DNA of 64,000 nt from Arthrobacter jinronghuae (GTDB lineage Bacteria; Actinomycetota; Actinomycetes; Actinomycetales; Micrococcaceae), in NCBI RefSeq assembly GCF_025244825.1, contig NZ_CP104263.1, positions 1,116,001 to 1,180,000 of the forward strand. Direction: 5' to 3'. The notes beneath the pieces were generated by a model. The model did not search any database and had not been told where the DNA came from. It saw only the letters and a program-made list of their open reading frames with translations. Made by a program: the position numbers and the translations under genes. Below are positions 56,049 to 64,000 of this stretch, piece after piece (the stretch's first letter is position 1; the number at the start of each line of letters is the position of its first letter).

Positions 56049-57866
56049 GTGACACTGATGACCCCGTGGGGCGCAGCCCTGGACCCCGAATCCGTCCTGC
56101 CGGAATACCCCCGACCCCAGCTGGCCCGCGACAGCTACCTCAATCTCAACGGCTACTGGCAGTACGCCATCACCGGCGCCCATCGGGAGCAGCCGCCCGG
56201 GGACGGGGACTGGGACGGACGCATCCTGGTGCCGTTCTCACCTGAGGCGCCGCTCTCCGGGGTGAACCGGCACCTCCAGCCGCAGCAGCTGCTCTGGTAC
56301 CGGCGGACGGTGACCCTGCCGGAGGGGTTCGCGGGGGAGCGGATCCTGCTGCACTTCGGCGCGGTGGATTCCAGCTGCCGGGTCACGGTCAACGGTATTC
56401 CCGTGGGCGGGCACGACGGCGGCTACGTGCCGTTCTCCCTGGACATCACCGACGCGTTGGCTGCGGGTCCTGACGCCAATTCCCCCGGCGGCCAGCACGA
56501 AATCGTAGTCAGGGTCCGGGACCTGAGCAACACAGGTTCCGCCAGCCGCGGCAAGCAGACCCTGGACCGCGGCGGCATCTGGTACACCGCACAGTCCGGG
56601 ATCTGGCAGACGGTCTGGCTGGAAGCGGTGCCGCAGGCGAGCATTTCCCGCCTGCTCCTCGTGCCGGACCTGGAGTCGGTGACCGCCACCGTGCTGGTCG
56701 ACGATCTCCGGTCCACCACGGACAGCACCGACCTGCAGGCGGAAGTCACCGTGTCCGCAGGCGGGCACCCGGTGGCGGACGCCGTCGTCGTTCCCGGAAC
56801 CCCGGTAAGGATCCCGATTCCGGATCCGCACCTCTGGTCCCCGGAGGACCCGTTCCTGTACGACGTCACCGTGCGGCTGCTCGCCGACGGGAAGGAAACC
56901 GACCGCGTGCGCAGCTACACGGCGCTGCGGACCGTAGGCACGGGGCCCGACGACGCCGGGCACCTGCGGCTGCTGCTGAACGGGCGGCCGTATTTCCATG
57001 CGGGCCTGCTGGACCAGGGGTACTGGCCGGACGGGCTGTACACCGCGCCGTCGGACGAGGCACTGGCCTCCGACATCCGTGCCGCGAAGGACCTGGGCTT
57101 CAACATGCTGCGTAAGCACATCAAGATCGAACCGCTGCGCTGGTACTACCATGCCGACCGGCTGGGCATCCTCGTCTGGCAGGACCTCGTGAACGGCGGC
57201 ACGGCCTATAAGCACGCCGTCGTCACCGCCCCCGCGGTGGGTGCAGCGCACCGGTCCGACGACGACTACGCCGCGTTCGGGCGGGCCGACGAGCAGGGCA
57301 GGGAACAGTTCCTGGCCGAACTGCACGGCACGGTGGAGCTGCTGGGCAACAGCCCGTCGATCGTGGTGTGGGTGCCGTTCAATGAAGGATGGGGCCAGTT
57401 CGATGCCAACGCCGTCGCCGAGCTGATGCGGCGCCTGGACCCGACCCGGACCATCGACCATGCGAGCGGCTGGCACGATCAGGGCGGCGGAGACCTCAAA
57501 AGCGTGCACTTCTACTTTGTGCCGTTCCGGCTGCAGAAGAGCTGGCTGGCCGGGTCCCGTGCCGTGGTGCTGTCCGAGTACGGCGGGTACAGCCTGCGGA
57601 TCCCCGGGCACACCTTCAACGACAAGGAGTTCGGCTACCGGCGGTTCCGGTCCCGTCGTGCACTGGCCCGGGCGTACGAGCGGCTGCACCGGCGGCAGAT
57701 TGAACCTGCGGTCGCCGGCGGGCTTGCCGCCACCGTCTACACCCAGCTCACCGACGTCGAGGATGAGGTCAACGGGCTGCTGACCTATGACCGCCGGGTG
57801 GTGAAGCTCGATGCCCAACTGGTGCGCCGGATCAATGCGGGGCTTCGCCGGGCCGCTGGGGGCTGA
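56049..57866 (+). CDS. Glycoside hydrolase family 2 protein
   Basis: A 605-aa beta-glycosidase-type enzyme without signal peptide. Domain order is GH2 sugar-binding (RDSYLNLNGYWQYAI), Ig-like sandwich and TIM barrel. The catalytic acid is Glu446 in VPFNEGWGQF and the nucleophile Glu510 in VLSEYGGYSL. Substrate may be a beta-galactoside, glucuronide or mannoside. A TAGGAT box ends 6 nt before the GTG, consistent with a leaderless start. Confidence 0.93.
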   Translation: MTLMTPWGAALDPESVLPEYPRPQLARDSYLNLNGYWQYAITGAHREQPPGDGDWDGRILVPFSPEAPLSGVNRHLQPQQLLWYRRTVTLPEGFAGERILLHFGAVDSSCRVTVNGIPVGGHDGGYVPFSLDITDALAAGPDANSPGGQHEIVVRVRDLSNTGSASRGKQTLDRGGIWYTAQSGIWQTVWLEAVPQASISRLLLVPDLESVTATVLVDDLRSTTDSTDLQAEVTVSAGGHPVADAVVVPGTPVRIPIPDPHLWSPEDPFLYDVTVRLLADGKETDRVRSYTALRTVGTGPDDAGHLRLLLNGRPYFHAGLLDQGYWPDGLYTAPSDEALASDIRAAKDLGFNMLRKHIKIEPLRWYYHADRLGILVWQDLVNGGTAYKHAVVTAPAVGAAHRSDDDYAAFGRADEQGREQFLAELHGTVELLGNSPSIVVWVPFNEGWGQFDANAVAELMRRLDPTRTIDHASGWHDQGGGDLKSVHFYFVPFRLQKSWLAGSRAVVLSEYGGYSLRIPGHTFNDKEFGYRRFRSRRALARAYERLHRRQIEPAVAGGLAATVYTQLTDVEDEVNGLLTYDRRVVKLDAQLVRRINAGLRRAAGG

Positions 57867-57938
57867 CCCACCTGAGCGCCTGCCTGGGTTCCTGCACTTT
57901 GTCCGGATCCCCGCAGATTGTCCGGATCCCCGCACCTT

Positions 57939-57990
57939 GTCCGGATCCCCGCACCGCGCGGAGCAGGGATTGCCACAAACCGCAGGGATC
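57939..57990. repeat. Left arm of a 52-bp inverted repeat
   Basis: Its reverse complement matches 59109-59160 at 48 of 52 positions. Together the arms bracket the AbiEi/DUF559 gene in a unit of about 1.2 kb. The arm sits in a short array of TCCGGATCCCCGCA-like words starting near 57900. Confidence 0.85.
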
Positions 57991-58008
57991 CGGACAAATC
58001 GGAGGGAA

Positions 58009-58950
58009 TCAGCGGCGTCGGGCGCGGGGAAGCCCTGCGCGGACCAGGCGCTGCACGAGGGATTCCGGGTGCTGGGGCTGTCTGGAGACGTCGTCCCAGG
58101 ACCAGCGAACAAAACTGACCCCTGTTGCACGGATGGCATCTTCGCGCCGTTTCTCCTGACGCAGTGTGTCCCACGAAGGGGCAAGGGCCGCATCGCCCCG
58201 GCCGTATTTCACCGCGCCGTCAAACTCCCCAACGAGCCTCTGCTCTCGCCAGTAAAAGTCGACCCGGAAACGGCCGGCGGAGGTGTTGAATTGTTGCTGG
58301 AGCTCGGGCGGAAGGAAGCGGTGCCTGTGAATGACGGCTCTGGAATAGGATTCGCCGGCCGACTCGGAGCGTGCATCGGCGAAGTCGATTACCTGTCGGG
58401 CCCGCAGCCGCTTTACCTGACTGGGCAGGTTGGTGGCTGTTTCCCGCAGGCGTTCCTTTCCCAGAGGAGGCAAACCATGAACAGGATCCGGCCGCAGCAC
58501 GTGGTCCATGGCGGGTACCGCGTGCTCGAAAGGGAGATAGGCAGCCATGTCCAGAACGGTCTGCGCCCGGGATGTCAGGGGCACATCTTCCAACGCAGTG
58601 AGCGGTTCCAACAGCTGCCGCTCAACCCAGTGGAGCCCGCCTCGGCGCTGGCCATGAATGGGAGGTACGGCCAACAGCAGAACCTCAGCAGAGTTTCCAA
58701 TGACGGGCAGCCCCCACATGACGGCAGCAGATTGTTGGATAAGGACGCGCTGACCGTGCCCCTGTTCCACGGCTGCCCGGATCCGCACCCGTTGCTGTTC
58801 CCAGGGAGAAAGACCCTGCCACTCATCCGCCTGCATGTAGACGCCGTGACGGAGGCGGATCAGCTGACCAGACCGGCAGTTCGAGGCCAAGGCGCGGCGG
58901 TCAGTACCGTGGGCCTCAGCATCGGCTGTGAAAATGAGCTCCGGATCCAT
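58009..58950 (-). CDS. AbiEi-type antitoxin N-domain with DUF559 nuclease-like C-domain
   Basis: A 313-aa protein. The N-terminal part (about 1-60) resembles the AbiEi winged-helix (ALASNCRSGQLIRLRHGVYM). The middle has a VPLTSRAQTVLDMAAYLPF helix set. The C-terminal DUF559/Vsr-type nuclease fold shows FRVDFYWREQRLVGEFDGAVKYG and ATGVSFVRWSWDDV. The start is ATG 58950 (MDPELIFTADA); the open frame continues upstream through repeat sequence that is not protein-like. No AbiEii toxin partner is present. Inverted repeats flank the gene. Confidence 0.82.
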   Translation of the reverse strand: MDPELIFTADAEAHGTDRRALASNCRSGQLIRLRHGVYMQADEWQGLSPWEQQRVRIRAAVEQGHGQRVLIQQSAAVMWGLPVIGNSAEVLLLAVPPIHGQRRGGLHWVERQLLEPLTALEDVPLTSRAQTVLDMAAYLPFEHAVPAMDHVLRPDPVHGLPPLGKERLRETATNLPSQVKRLRARQVIDFADARSESAGESYSRAVIHRHRFLPPELQQQFNTSAGRFRVDFYWREQRLVGEFDGAVKYGRGDAALAPSWDTLRQEKRREDAIRATGVSFVRWSWDDVSRQPQHPESLVQRLVRAGLPRARRR

Positions 58951-59029
58951 GGGCTCAAAGGTGGATGGGAAACCGGGGACCCGCGAGGGTAAGCCTCCCA
59001 ATTGTGGACAACCCTTCTGGCGCCTCGGT

Positions 59030-59125
59030 CTGGAAAAGCCCTGCGGTTTGTCGCGATCCCTGCGGTTTGTGGAGCCGGCCGGCACTGGAAAGCCCTGCGG
59101 TTTGTCGCGATCCCTGCGGTTTGTG
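59030..59125. repeat. 42-bp direct repeat pair upstream of the DUF559 gene
   Basis: CTGGAAAGCCCTGCGGTTTG and the following ~22 bases occur at about 59030-59072 and again at 59084-59125, differing mainly by one base in length. CCTGCGGTTTGT also repeats within each unit. Part of the gene-free stretch 58951-59441. Confidence 0.85.
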
Positions 59126-59160
59126 ACAATCCCTGCGCCGCGCGGCGCAGGGATCCGGAC
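59109..59160. repeat. Right arm of the 52-bp inverted repeat
   Basis: The partner of 57939-57990, with four mismatches. It lies on the promoter side of the DUF559 gene and joins directly to the 32-bp tandem array. Confidence 0.85.
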
Positions 59161-59413
59161 ATTCCCCGGGGAACCGGACAGAGTGCAGGGACATTCCGCG
59201 GGGAACCGGACAGACCGCAGGGATCCGGACAGAGTGCAGGGGCATTCCGCGGGGATCCGGACACAGTGCAGGGACATTCCGCAGGGAACCGGACAGAGTG
59301 CAGGGACATTCCGCGGGGATCCGGACAGAGTGCAGGGACATACCGCGGGGATCCGGACAGACCGCGGGGATCCGGACAGACCGCAGGAATCCGGACATTC
59401 CGCGGGGACAAAC
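59161..59413. repeat. 32-bp tandem array
   Basis: About seven units of the type ATTCCGCGGGGATCCGGACA plus GAGTGCAGGGAC. Several have an extra 19-bp insert carrying ATCCGGACAGACCG. Units alternate GATCC and GAACC. No unique spacers occur between units, so this is not a CRISPR array. It fills the gap between the DUF559 gene and the VOC gene. Confidence 0.88.
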
Positions 59414-59441
59414 CAGCCCGAACCGGCAGCAGAACCCGGAA

Positions 59442-60101
59442 CTAGATCTCTACAGGACCGTTCGCGGTGTCGAAGGTGACGGACATGATGCCCGGTGTGC
59501 CGGCCGGGGCAATCCACGTGACGTCCACGTTCTCCAGCGGCTTCTCCACGGGGTGGCCCAGCCAGTCGGTGACGCGTGCAGCGGAGCCGGCAATGGTCAG
59601 GGACTTCAGCTTCACCGAACCGGGCATCCCCGGAATGGCGTTGGAGGGGTGCAGCTCGTCGGTGCCGTCGTCCCAGCGGAGCAGGTAGGGCACCTGCGGA
59701 TCGGCAATCAATCCGTTGATGCCGATCTGCCGCCAGGTCAGCTCCTGGCCGTCGGGGAACTTGCGGTTGCCCGGCACGGAGGCCCGGCCGAGGCGTTCCT
59801 CGAAGGGGGAGAGATCGTCAACGGCAACGCACCAGCCCATCCAGCCGCCGCCGCATTCGGAGCGCTGGCGTACGGCCTGGCCGAACGGAGCTTTGTCCGA
59901 CGCCGGGTGGTTCAGGACCTCCACCACCTCGACGTACTGGTTGTTGGCCAGGGGCAGGATCATATTGCGGGTACCGAATCGGGGGTGGACGCCACCCTTC
60001 ACGTAATCGGCGCCGAGAGCAGCAGCAATCCTCTCGGTGGTGGCCAAAAGACCGTCGGATTCACAGGCATAAGAAACATGGTCCAAGCGCATGCGGCCCA
60101 T
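59442..60101 (-). CDS. VOC/glyoxalase-like family protein
   Basis: A 219-aa protein of the glyoxalase-like (Glyoxalase_3) group. The N-terminus RLDHVSYACESDGLLATTER begins the vicinal oxygen chelate fold; ADYVKGGVHPRFGTRNMILPL and YVEVVEVLNHP follow. Catalytic function unknown. The start may be ATG 60101 or ATG 60092 (MRLDHVSYA). It runs divergently from the metY-metX operon. Confidence 0.87.
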   Translation of the reverse strand: MGRMRLDHVSYACESDGLLATTERIAAALGADYVKGGVHPRFGTRNMILPLANNQYVEVVEVLNHPASDKAPFGQAVRQRSECGGGWMGWCVAVDDLSPFEERLGRASVPGNRKFPDGQELTWRQIGINGLIADPQVPYLLRWDDGTDELHPSNAIPGMPGSVKLKSLTIAGSAARVTDWLGHPVEKPLENVDVTWIAPAGTPGIMSVTFDTANGPVEI

Positions 60102-60248
60102 TGTGGCACGTTGTGATACGCGTCTCGACCAAGGGAAGCCTAAGTGCGGAATGTTCCCTGCCGCAGTGCCGAATTAAGACCAAAAAGCTCCGGTGTTTCA
60201 CGGTGCGTCATAGAGGTTGCGCGACGGCGGCATATCGGTTTCCATAGG

Positions 60249-60375
60249 TGCAGGTCATGAGTGCCAGCAGATAGCCCCGGCTTGCTGGCCGGCAACCCTC
60301 CAACCGCGGTGGGGTGCCCCGGGTGAAGACCTGGCCGTACGCCAAACGGGCGTCCGGCAAGCGCGGGTCCCACGG
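60249..60375 (+). promoter_or_regulatory. SAM-IV-type riboswitch before metY
   Basis: The 345-bp gap before metY holds a SAM-binding riboswitch core: P1 CAGGTC (60251-60256) pairs with GACCTG (60328-60333), enclosing GTCATGAGTGCCAGC, CCCCGGCTTGCTGGCCGGCA and GGTGGGGTGCCCCGGGTGAA. A further helix and possible pseudoknot strand follow to about 60375. The layout fits SAM-IV, common upstream of sulfur genes in actinobacteria. High S-adenosylmethionine should switch off metY-metX. Confidence 0.88.
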
Positions 60376-60446
60376 CCCCACCGGACATCCGGCGTACCCG
60401 GGTGCACCCCGGCGGCGTTGTGCGGCCCCTGGTTTGAGGGAGCATC

Positions 60447-61763
60447 ATGAGTGCAGATTGGTCATTTGAAACCCGCCAGATCCATGTAGGCCAGGAGCCC
60501 GACGCCGTCACCGGTGCACGTGCCCTGCCGATCTACCAGACCACGTCCTTCGTTTTTCCGAGTGCAGAGGCTGCCGCGAACCGGTTTGCCCTGGCCGAAC
60601 TGGAACCGATCTACACCCGGATCGGCAACCCTACCCAGGAAGCGGTGGAAAACCGGATCGCCTCCCTTGAGGGCGGCGTCGGCGCCCTGTTGCTGGCGTC
60701 CGGGCAGGCGGCCGAAACCTTCGCGCTGCTGAACCTGGCGCAGGCGGGCGACCATGTGGTTGCCAGTCCCAGCCTTTACGGCGGCACCTACAACCTCCTG
60801 AAGCACACCCTGAAGCGGTTCGGCATCGAGACCACTTTCGTGCAGGACCCGGACAACCTGGACCACTGGCGCGACGCCGTCCGGCCCAACACCAAGGCCT
60901 TCTTCGGCGAGGTGGTCTCCAACCCCCGACAGGATGTCCTGGACCTGGAAGGCATCAGCGCCGTGGCCCACGAGGCGGGCGTGCCGCTGATCGTGGACAA
61001 CACGCTGTCGACCCCGTATCTCATCCGTCCGATTGAATGGGGAGCCGACATTGTGGTCCACTCGGCCACGAAGTACCTCGGCGGGCACGGGACGGCCATT
61101 GCCGGCGTCATCGTGGATTCGGGCAACTTCGATTTCTCCGCCGATCCGGAGAAGTTCCCCGGTTTCAACACCCCGGACGAAAGCTACAACGGGCTCGTTT
61201 ATGCCCGGGACCTGGGCGTCAACGGAGCCCTCGGAGCGAACCTTGCCTTCATCCTCAAGGCGCGGGTGCAGCTGCTGCGGGACCTCGGGTCCGCGGTGTC
61301 GCCGTTCAACGCGTTCCTGATTGCCCAGGGACTGGAAACGCTGAGCCTGCGGCTGGAGCGGCACGTAGCCAACGCCGTCGCTGTAGCGAACTGGCTGGAA
61401 GGGCACGACGACGTCGTGTCGGTTGCGTACGCGGGGCTGGAGTCCAGTCCGTGGTTTGAACGAGGCCGCAAATACGGGCCGCGCGGCACCGGCGCCATTG
61501 TCTCCTTCGAGATTGAGGGCGGCATCGACGCCGGCAAGCGTTTTGTGGACGGACTGGAACTGCACTCACACGTGGCCAACGTTGGAGATGTCCGTTCCCT
61601 GGTGATCCACCCGGCGTCGACCACCCACAGCCAGCTGGGTGCCGAAGCGCAGCTGGCCGCCGGCGTCAGCCCGGGGCTGGTCCGGCTCTCGGTGGGCATT
61701 GAGCACATCGATGACATCCTCGCGGACCTCGACGCGGGGTTCCGGGCCGCCAAGGGAGCGTAG
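60447..61763 (+). CDS. metY: O-acetylhomoserine sulfhydrylase
   Basis: A 438-aa PLP enzyme that makes homocysteine directly from O-acetylhomoserine and sulfide. The PLP Lys209 lies in VVHSATKYLGGHGTAIAG. Other Cys/Met-metabolism motifs are YTRIGNPTQEAVENRIASLEGG-like N-terminus, LYGGTYNLL and RLSVGIEHIDDILADL. Length is typical. It lies 70 bp downstream of the riboswitch and overlaps no gene; metX starts one base after its stop. Confidence 0.97.
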   Translation: MSADWSFETRQIHVGQEPDAVTGARALPIYQTTSFVFPSAEAAANRFALAELEPIYTRIGNPTQEAVENRIASLEGGVGALLLASGQAAETFALLNLAQAGDHVVASPSLYGGTYNLLKHTLKRFGIETTFVQDPDNLDHWRDAVRPNTKAFFGEVVSNPRQDVLDLEGISAVAHEAGVPLIVDNTLSTPYLIRPIEWGADIVVHSATKYLGGHGTAIAGVIVDSGNFDFSADPEKFPGFNTPDESYNGLVYARDLGVNGALGANLAFILKARVQLLRDLGSAVSPFNAFLIAQGLETLSLRLERHVANAVAVANWLEGHDDVVSVAYAGLESSPWFERGRKYGPRGTGAIVSFEIEGGIDAGKRFVDGLELHSHVANVGDVRSLVIHPASTTHSQLGAEAQLAAGVSPGLVRLSVGIEHIDDILADLDAGFRAAKGA

Positions 61764-61764
61764 C

Positions 61765-62910
61765 TTGCCCCGGCACCCGGCTCCGCAGCGCGAGTCGCTG
61801 CAGTCGCCGCTGCAGCACCCCGCCGAAAAGGACGGGGTGCTGCAGTACGCCTCCATCGGCGGACTGGAACTGGAAACCGGCGGGTACCTGCCCGACGTCG
61901 TACTGGCCTATGAGACGTGGGGGCAGCTGGACCCGGACGCCGGCAACGCCGTGCTGATTCCGCATGCGCTGACCGGCAGCACCCACGTAGCCCGCGGAAG
62001 CAGCGCCGAAGCGGGCTGGTGGGAGGAGCTTGTGGGTCCGGGCCGGACCGTGGACACCCGCCGGTACTTCGTGGTCTCGATCAACATGCTGGGCGGTTGC
62101 TACGGCTCCACCGGCCCTGCCTCGGCGGATCCGGACGGATTGCCGTGGGGATCACGGTTTCCCTTCGTCACCGTGAGGGATTCGGTCCGGGCGGAGGCGC
62201 GGCTGGCGGACCGGCTGGGCATTGCCAGGTGGCACACCGTGCTGGGCGGTTCGCTCGGGGGAGCGCGGGCGCTGGAATGGGCGGTGACCGAGCCGGACCG
62301 GGTGCTGCACTGCGGGGTAATTGCGGCGACCGCGGCCAGCACTGCCGAGCAGATCGCGTTTGCCCAGGCGCAGCTGGCAGCAATCCGCCTGGATCCGGCG
62401 TTCAACGGAGGGGACTATTACAACGGCGCCCCTCCGCTGGCCGGCCTTGGCCTGGCCCGCCGGATCGCGCACATTACCTACCGGTCCGAACCGGAACTGG
62501 AATACCGGTTCGGGCGCAGTCCGCAGGCCGCCGAAAACCCCTTCGGCGCCGCTCACCCGGCCGGACGGGGCCGGTACTCCGTGGAGAGCTACCTGGACCA
62601 CCAGGCCCGGAAACTGGCCGACCGGTTTGATGCCAACAGCTATCTGGTGCTCACGGAAGCCCTGGTCAGCCATGACGTCGCCCGGGGCCGGGGAAGCCTG
62701 CGCGCGGCGCTCGCAGGCACGACGGCGGACTTCTTCATTGCCGCGGTGGAATCGGACCGGCTGTACCTTCCCCAGCAGTCCGCGGATCTGGCAGCGGCCC
62801 TTCCCCGGGGAACGCAGGTCCATCTCATCCGAGCGCCCATCGGACATGACGGTTTCCTGACCAGCGTCCGGGAGATTTCCGGTGCCCTGAAACGGGAGGT
62901 GTTCGGGTAG
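61765..62910 (+). CDS. metX: Homoserine O-acetyltransferase
   Basis: A 381-aa alpha/beta-hydrolase that activates homoserine for metY. The nucleophile is Ser163 in VLGGSLGGARALEW; the acid and His lie in the C-terminal region with APIGHDGFL. NMLGGCYGSTGPAS is a MetX signature. I chose the TTG at 61765, preceded by AAGGGAGC at good spacing; the frame upstream is a shadow of metY. It shares the SAM-controlled transcript. Confidence 0.95.
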   Translation: MPRHPAPQRESLQSPLQHPAEKDGVLQYASIGGLELETGGYLPDVVLAYETWGQLDPDAGNAVLIPHALTGSTHVARGSSAEAGWWEELVGPGRTVDTRRYFVVSINMLGGCYGSTGPASADPDGLPWGSRFPFVTVRDSVRAEARLADRLGIARWHTVLGGSLGGARALEWAVTEPDRVLHCGVIAATAASTAEQIAFAQAQLAAIRLDPAFNGGDYYNGAPPLAGLGLARRIAHITYRSEPELEYRFGRSPQAAENPFGAAHPAGRGRYSVESYLDHQARKLADRFDANSYLVLTEALVSHDVARGRGSLRAALAGTTADFFIAAVESDRLYLPQQSADLAAALPRGTQVHLIRAPIGHDGFLTSVREISGALKREVFG

Positions 62911-62975
62911 GACGCTCAGGCGGAACAGGGCCTGCCCCCTTGCCCGCTGCGGCAATTCGTGGGAGAACATTCCCC

Positions 62976-63416
62976 ATGGCAGATCGGATCTCGCTTTCCG
63001 GCCGGGCGCAGTGCACCCCGGAGGTTCTCTGGCACGTGCTCGTGGATAACCGGGCGTCCTGGTGGCCGGACATGGATTTCGCTGCGCATCCGGGGGCGCC
63101 CCTGAAGGAACGGTGGAGCGAGGACGGAGTGGAGCACACGGCCACCGGCACCGTGCTGGCCGTGGCCCCCGGCCGGCTGCTTTCCTTCCGCTGGACGGCG
63201 CCCGAATGGGGCGCCCACACCGTGGTCAGTTTCGAACTCACCGACGAGATAGACGCCACGGGGATAGCCGTGACGGAGAGCGGCTTTGCGGCGCTCGACG
63301 CCGGAGCGGGCGCCGCACTCTCCGCAGCCCACCGGGAAGGGTGGGCCTTCCACCTTGCAAACCTCATCGAGCAGGCAGAAAAAGCCGATCAGGCACAGCA
63401 GTCGGGCGGTTCCTGA
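62976..63416 (+). CDS. SRPBCC/AHSA1-type small ligand-binding protein
   Basis: A 146-aa START-like fold protein. The start MADRISLSGRAQCTPEVLWHVLVD and the end REGWAFHLANLIE fit the AHSA1/SRPBCC group, and VVSFELTDEIDATGIAVTESG forms the central sheet. Ligand unknown. The ATG at 62976 has GGGAGAAC upstream. It lies 65 bp after metX and may be read through from it. Confidence 0.82.
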   Translation: MADRISLSGRAQCTPEVLWHVLVDNRASWWPDMDFAAHPGAPLKERWSEDGVEHTATGTVLAVAPGRLLSFRWTAPEWGAHTVVSFELTDEIDATGIAVTESGFAALDAGAGAALSAAHREGWAFHLANLIEQAEKADQAQQSGGS

Positions 63417-63425
63417 AAAACAGCG

Positions 63426-64000
63426 CTAGTCGGCTGATCCCTGCGGCATCCCCTGCCCGAACATCGGGCCGGCCTCGGGCCGCTTCGCGGAGATCCCGTC
63501 ACCCGAGGACTGGTGCCGCACCCGGCGGACCACCCACGGGAACAGGAATTCGCGGGCCCAGACCATGTCTTCGGAGCGCGCCGTCCGCCAGTTCTTCGCG
63601 GGCAGCGGCTTGGTTTCCAGTGGCTGCAGGGAATGCGGCACCTGGAGCGTGTCCAGCACCATGGAGGCAATGGTGTGGTGTCCCAGCGGGGAGAAGTGCA
63701 GCCGGTCCGGAGCCCACATCTGCGGATCATTCAACTCGCGCAGTGCCCACATGTCGGCAATGATGGCGCCGTGCCGCTTGGCTATGGTCCGCAGGTTTTC
63801 GTTGTAGATCGCGGCCCGGCCGCGGACGCTGCCCAGGACGGGGGTGCTCCCGAGGTCCGGGCCGGTGAACAGGACAACTCCGGCACCTGATCCGCGCAGC
63901 CGGGCAACGGCACCGTCCATGCGTTCGGCCAGCCGGTCCGGATCGCCGCCGGGGCGGATCACGTCATTGCCGCCTGCGCAGATGGTGACCAGATCCGGTT
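63426..64000 (-). CDS. SGNH/GDSL-family hydrolase (partial, N-terminus beyond window)
   Basis: At least 191 residues, open to the right edge. The frame reaches the edge through PDLVTICAGGNDVIRPGG, the SGNH block III with its Asn. Block V has the Asp-His pair in WAPDRLHFSPLGH. The block I GDS motif must lie beyond 64000. SGNH enzymes hydrolyse esters of lipids or polysaccharides. It converges on the SRPBCC gene 9 bp away. Confidence 0.88.
   Translation of the reverse strand, partial: PDLVTICAGGNDVIRPGGDPDRLAERMDGAVARLRGSGAGVVLFTGPDLGSTPVLGSVRGRAAIYNENLRTIAKRHGAIIADMWALRELNDPQMWAPDRLHFSPLGHHTIASMVLDTLQVPHSLQPLETKPLPAKNWRTARSEDMVWAREFLFPWVVRRVRHQSSGDGISAKRPEAGPMFGQGMPQGSAD

Noticed and set aside
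59161..59413. Possible CRISPR array
   Set aside because: Units are head-to-tail without unique spacers and no cas genes lie nearby.

Overview
The window is 64 kb of a high-GC actinobacterial chromosome. The gene content fits the Micrococcaceae (an Arthrobacter-like organism): a DUF222/HNH gene, a SAM-IV-type riboswitch before metY-metX, WXG100 proteins of the Arthrobacter kind, and several starts where a TANNNT box sits 6 nt before the ATG, as in leaderless actinobacterial mRNAs. The genus is an inference from gene content. I saw no rRNA, tRNA, CRISPR array or transposase.

Bases 1-24.7 kb hold a type VII secretion (T7SS) neighbourhood. Seven tightly packed plus-strand genes (23-10226) encode a DUF58 protein, a membrane transglutaminase-fold protein whose catalytic Cys position is Asp, a PP2C phosphatase, a long FHA protein, a Ser/Thr kinase, an FHA-HTH protein and an RDD-FHA protein. 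Convergent to them is a minus-strand operon (17016-10277): a small membrane protein, EccD, a ParA-like ATPase and a three-ATPase EccC. After a DUF6457 gene and an FdhF/YdeP-type molybdopterin oxidoreductase come two almost identical 881-bp copies of a WXG100 gene pair. The second copy runs into two YezG-type immunity genes, an unrecognised 292-aa gene, a frameshifted chimeric immunity remnant and another unrecognised gene. No toxin gene is visible. The plausible whole is a reduced T7SS with a phosphorylation/FHA control module and a rearranging immunity island.

Bases 24.8-37.3 kb are mostly housekeeping: ligA, an inositol-phosphatase-family gene, a phosphotransferase-like gene, an HNH gene, a methyltransferase, a DksA/TraR-type zinc protein, a GNAT acetyltransferase, three tandem terminator-like hairpins, and gatCAB.

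Bases 36.5-42.4 kb are a galactonate-type catabolic locus: a divergent FCD/GntR regulator with a putative operator, a sugar ABC transporter (binding lipoprotein and two permeases, no ATPase), a galactonate dehydratase and a KDPG-family aldolase. A KDGal kinase is not present. Next come a second phosphotransferase-like gene, a divergent PP2C-like gene, an FAD oxidoreductase and a basic-tailed membrane protein.

Bases 46.6-55.2 kb carry acylphosphatase and a histidine-utilisation regulon: hutH on the minus strand, then an IclR regulator, hutU, an M20 amidohydrolase, hutF and hutI on the plus strand. A 15-bp palindromic motif occurs in both the hutH/regulator gap and upstream of hutU. A CPBP protease and a GH2 glycosidase follow. 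An AbiEi/DUF559-type gene is then bracketed by 52-bp inverted repeats and bordered by a 32-bp tandem array. The window closes with a VOC protein, the riboswitch, metY, metX, an SRPBCC protein and a GDSL/SGNH hydrolase cut by the right edge.
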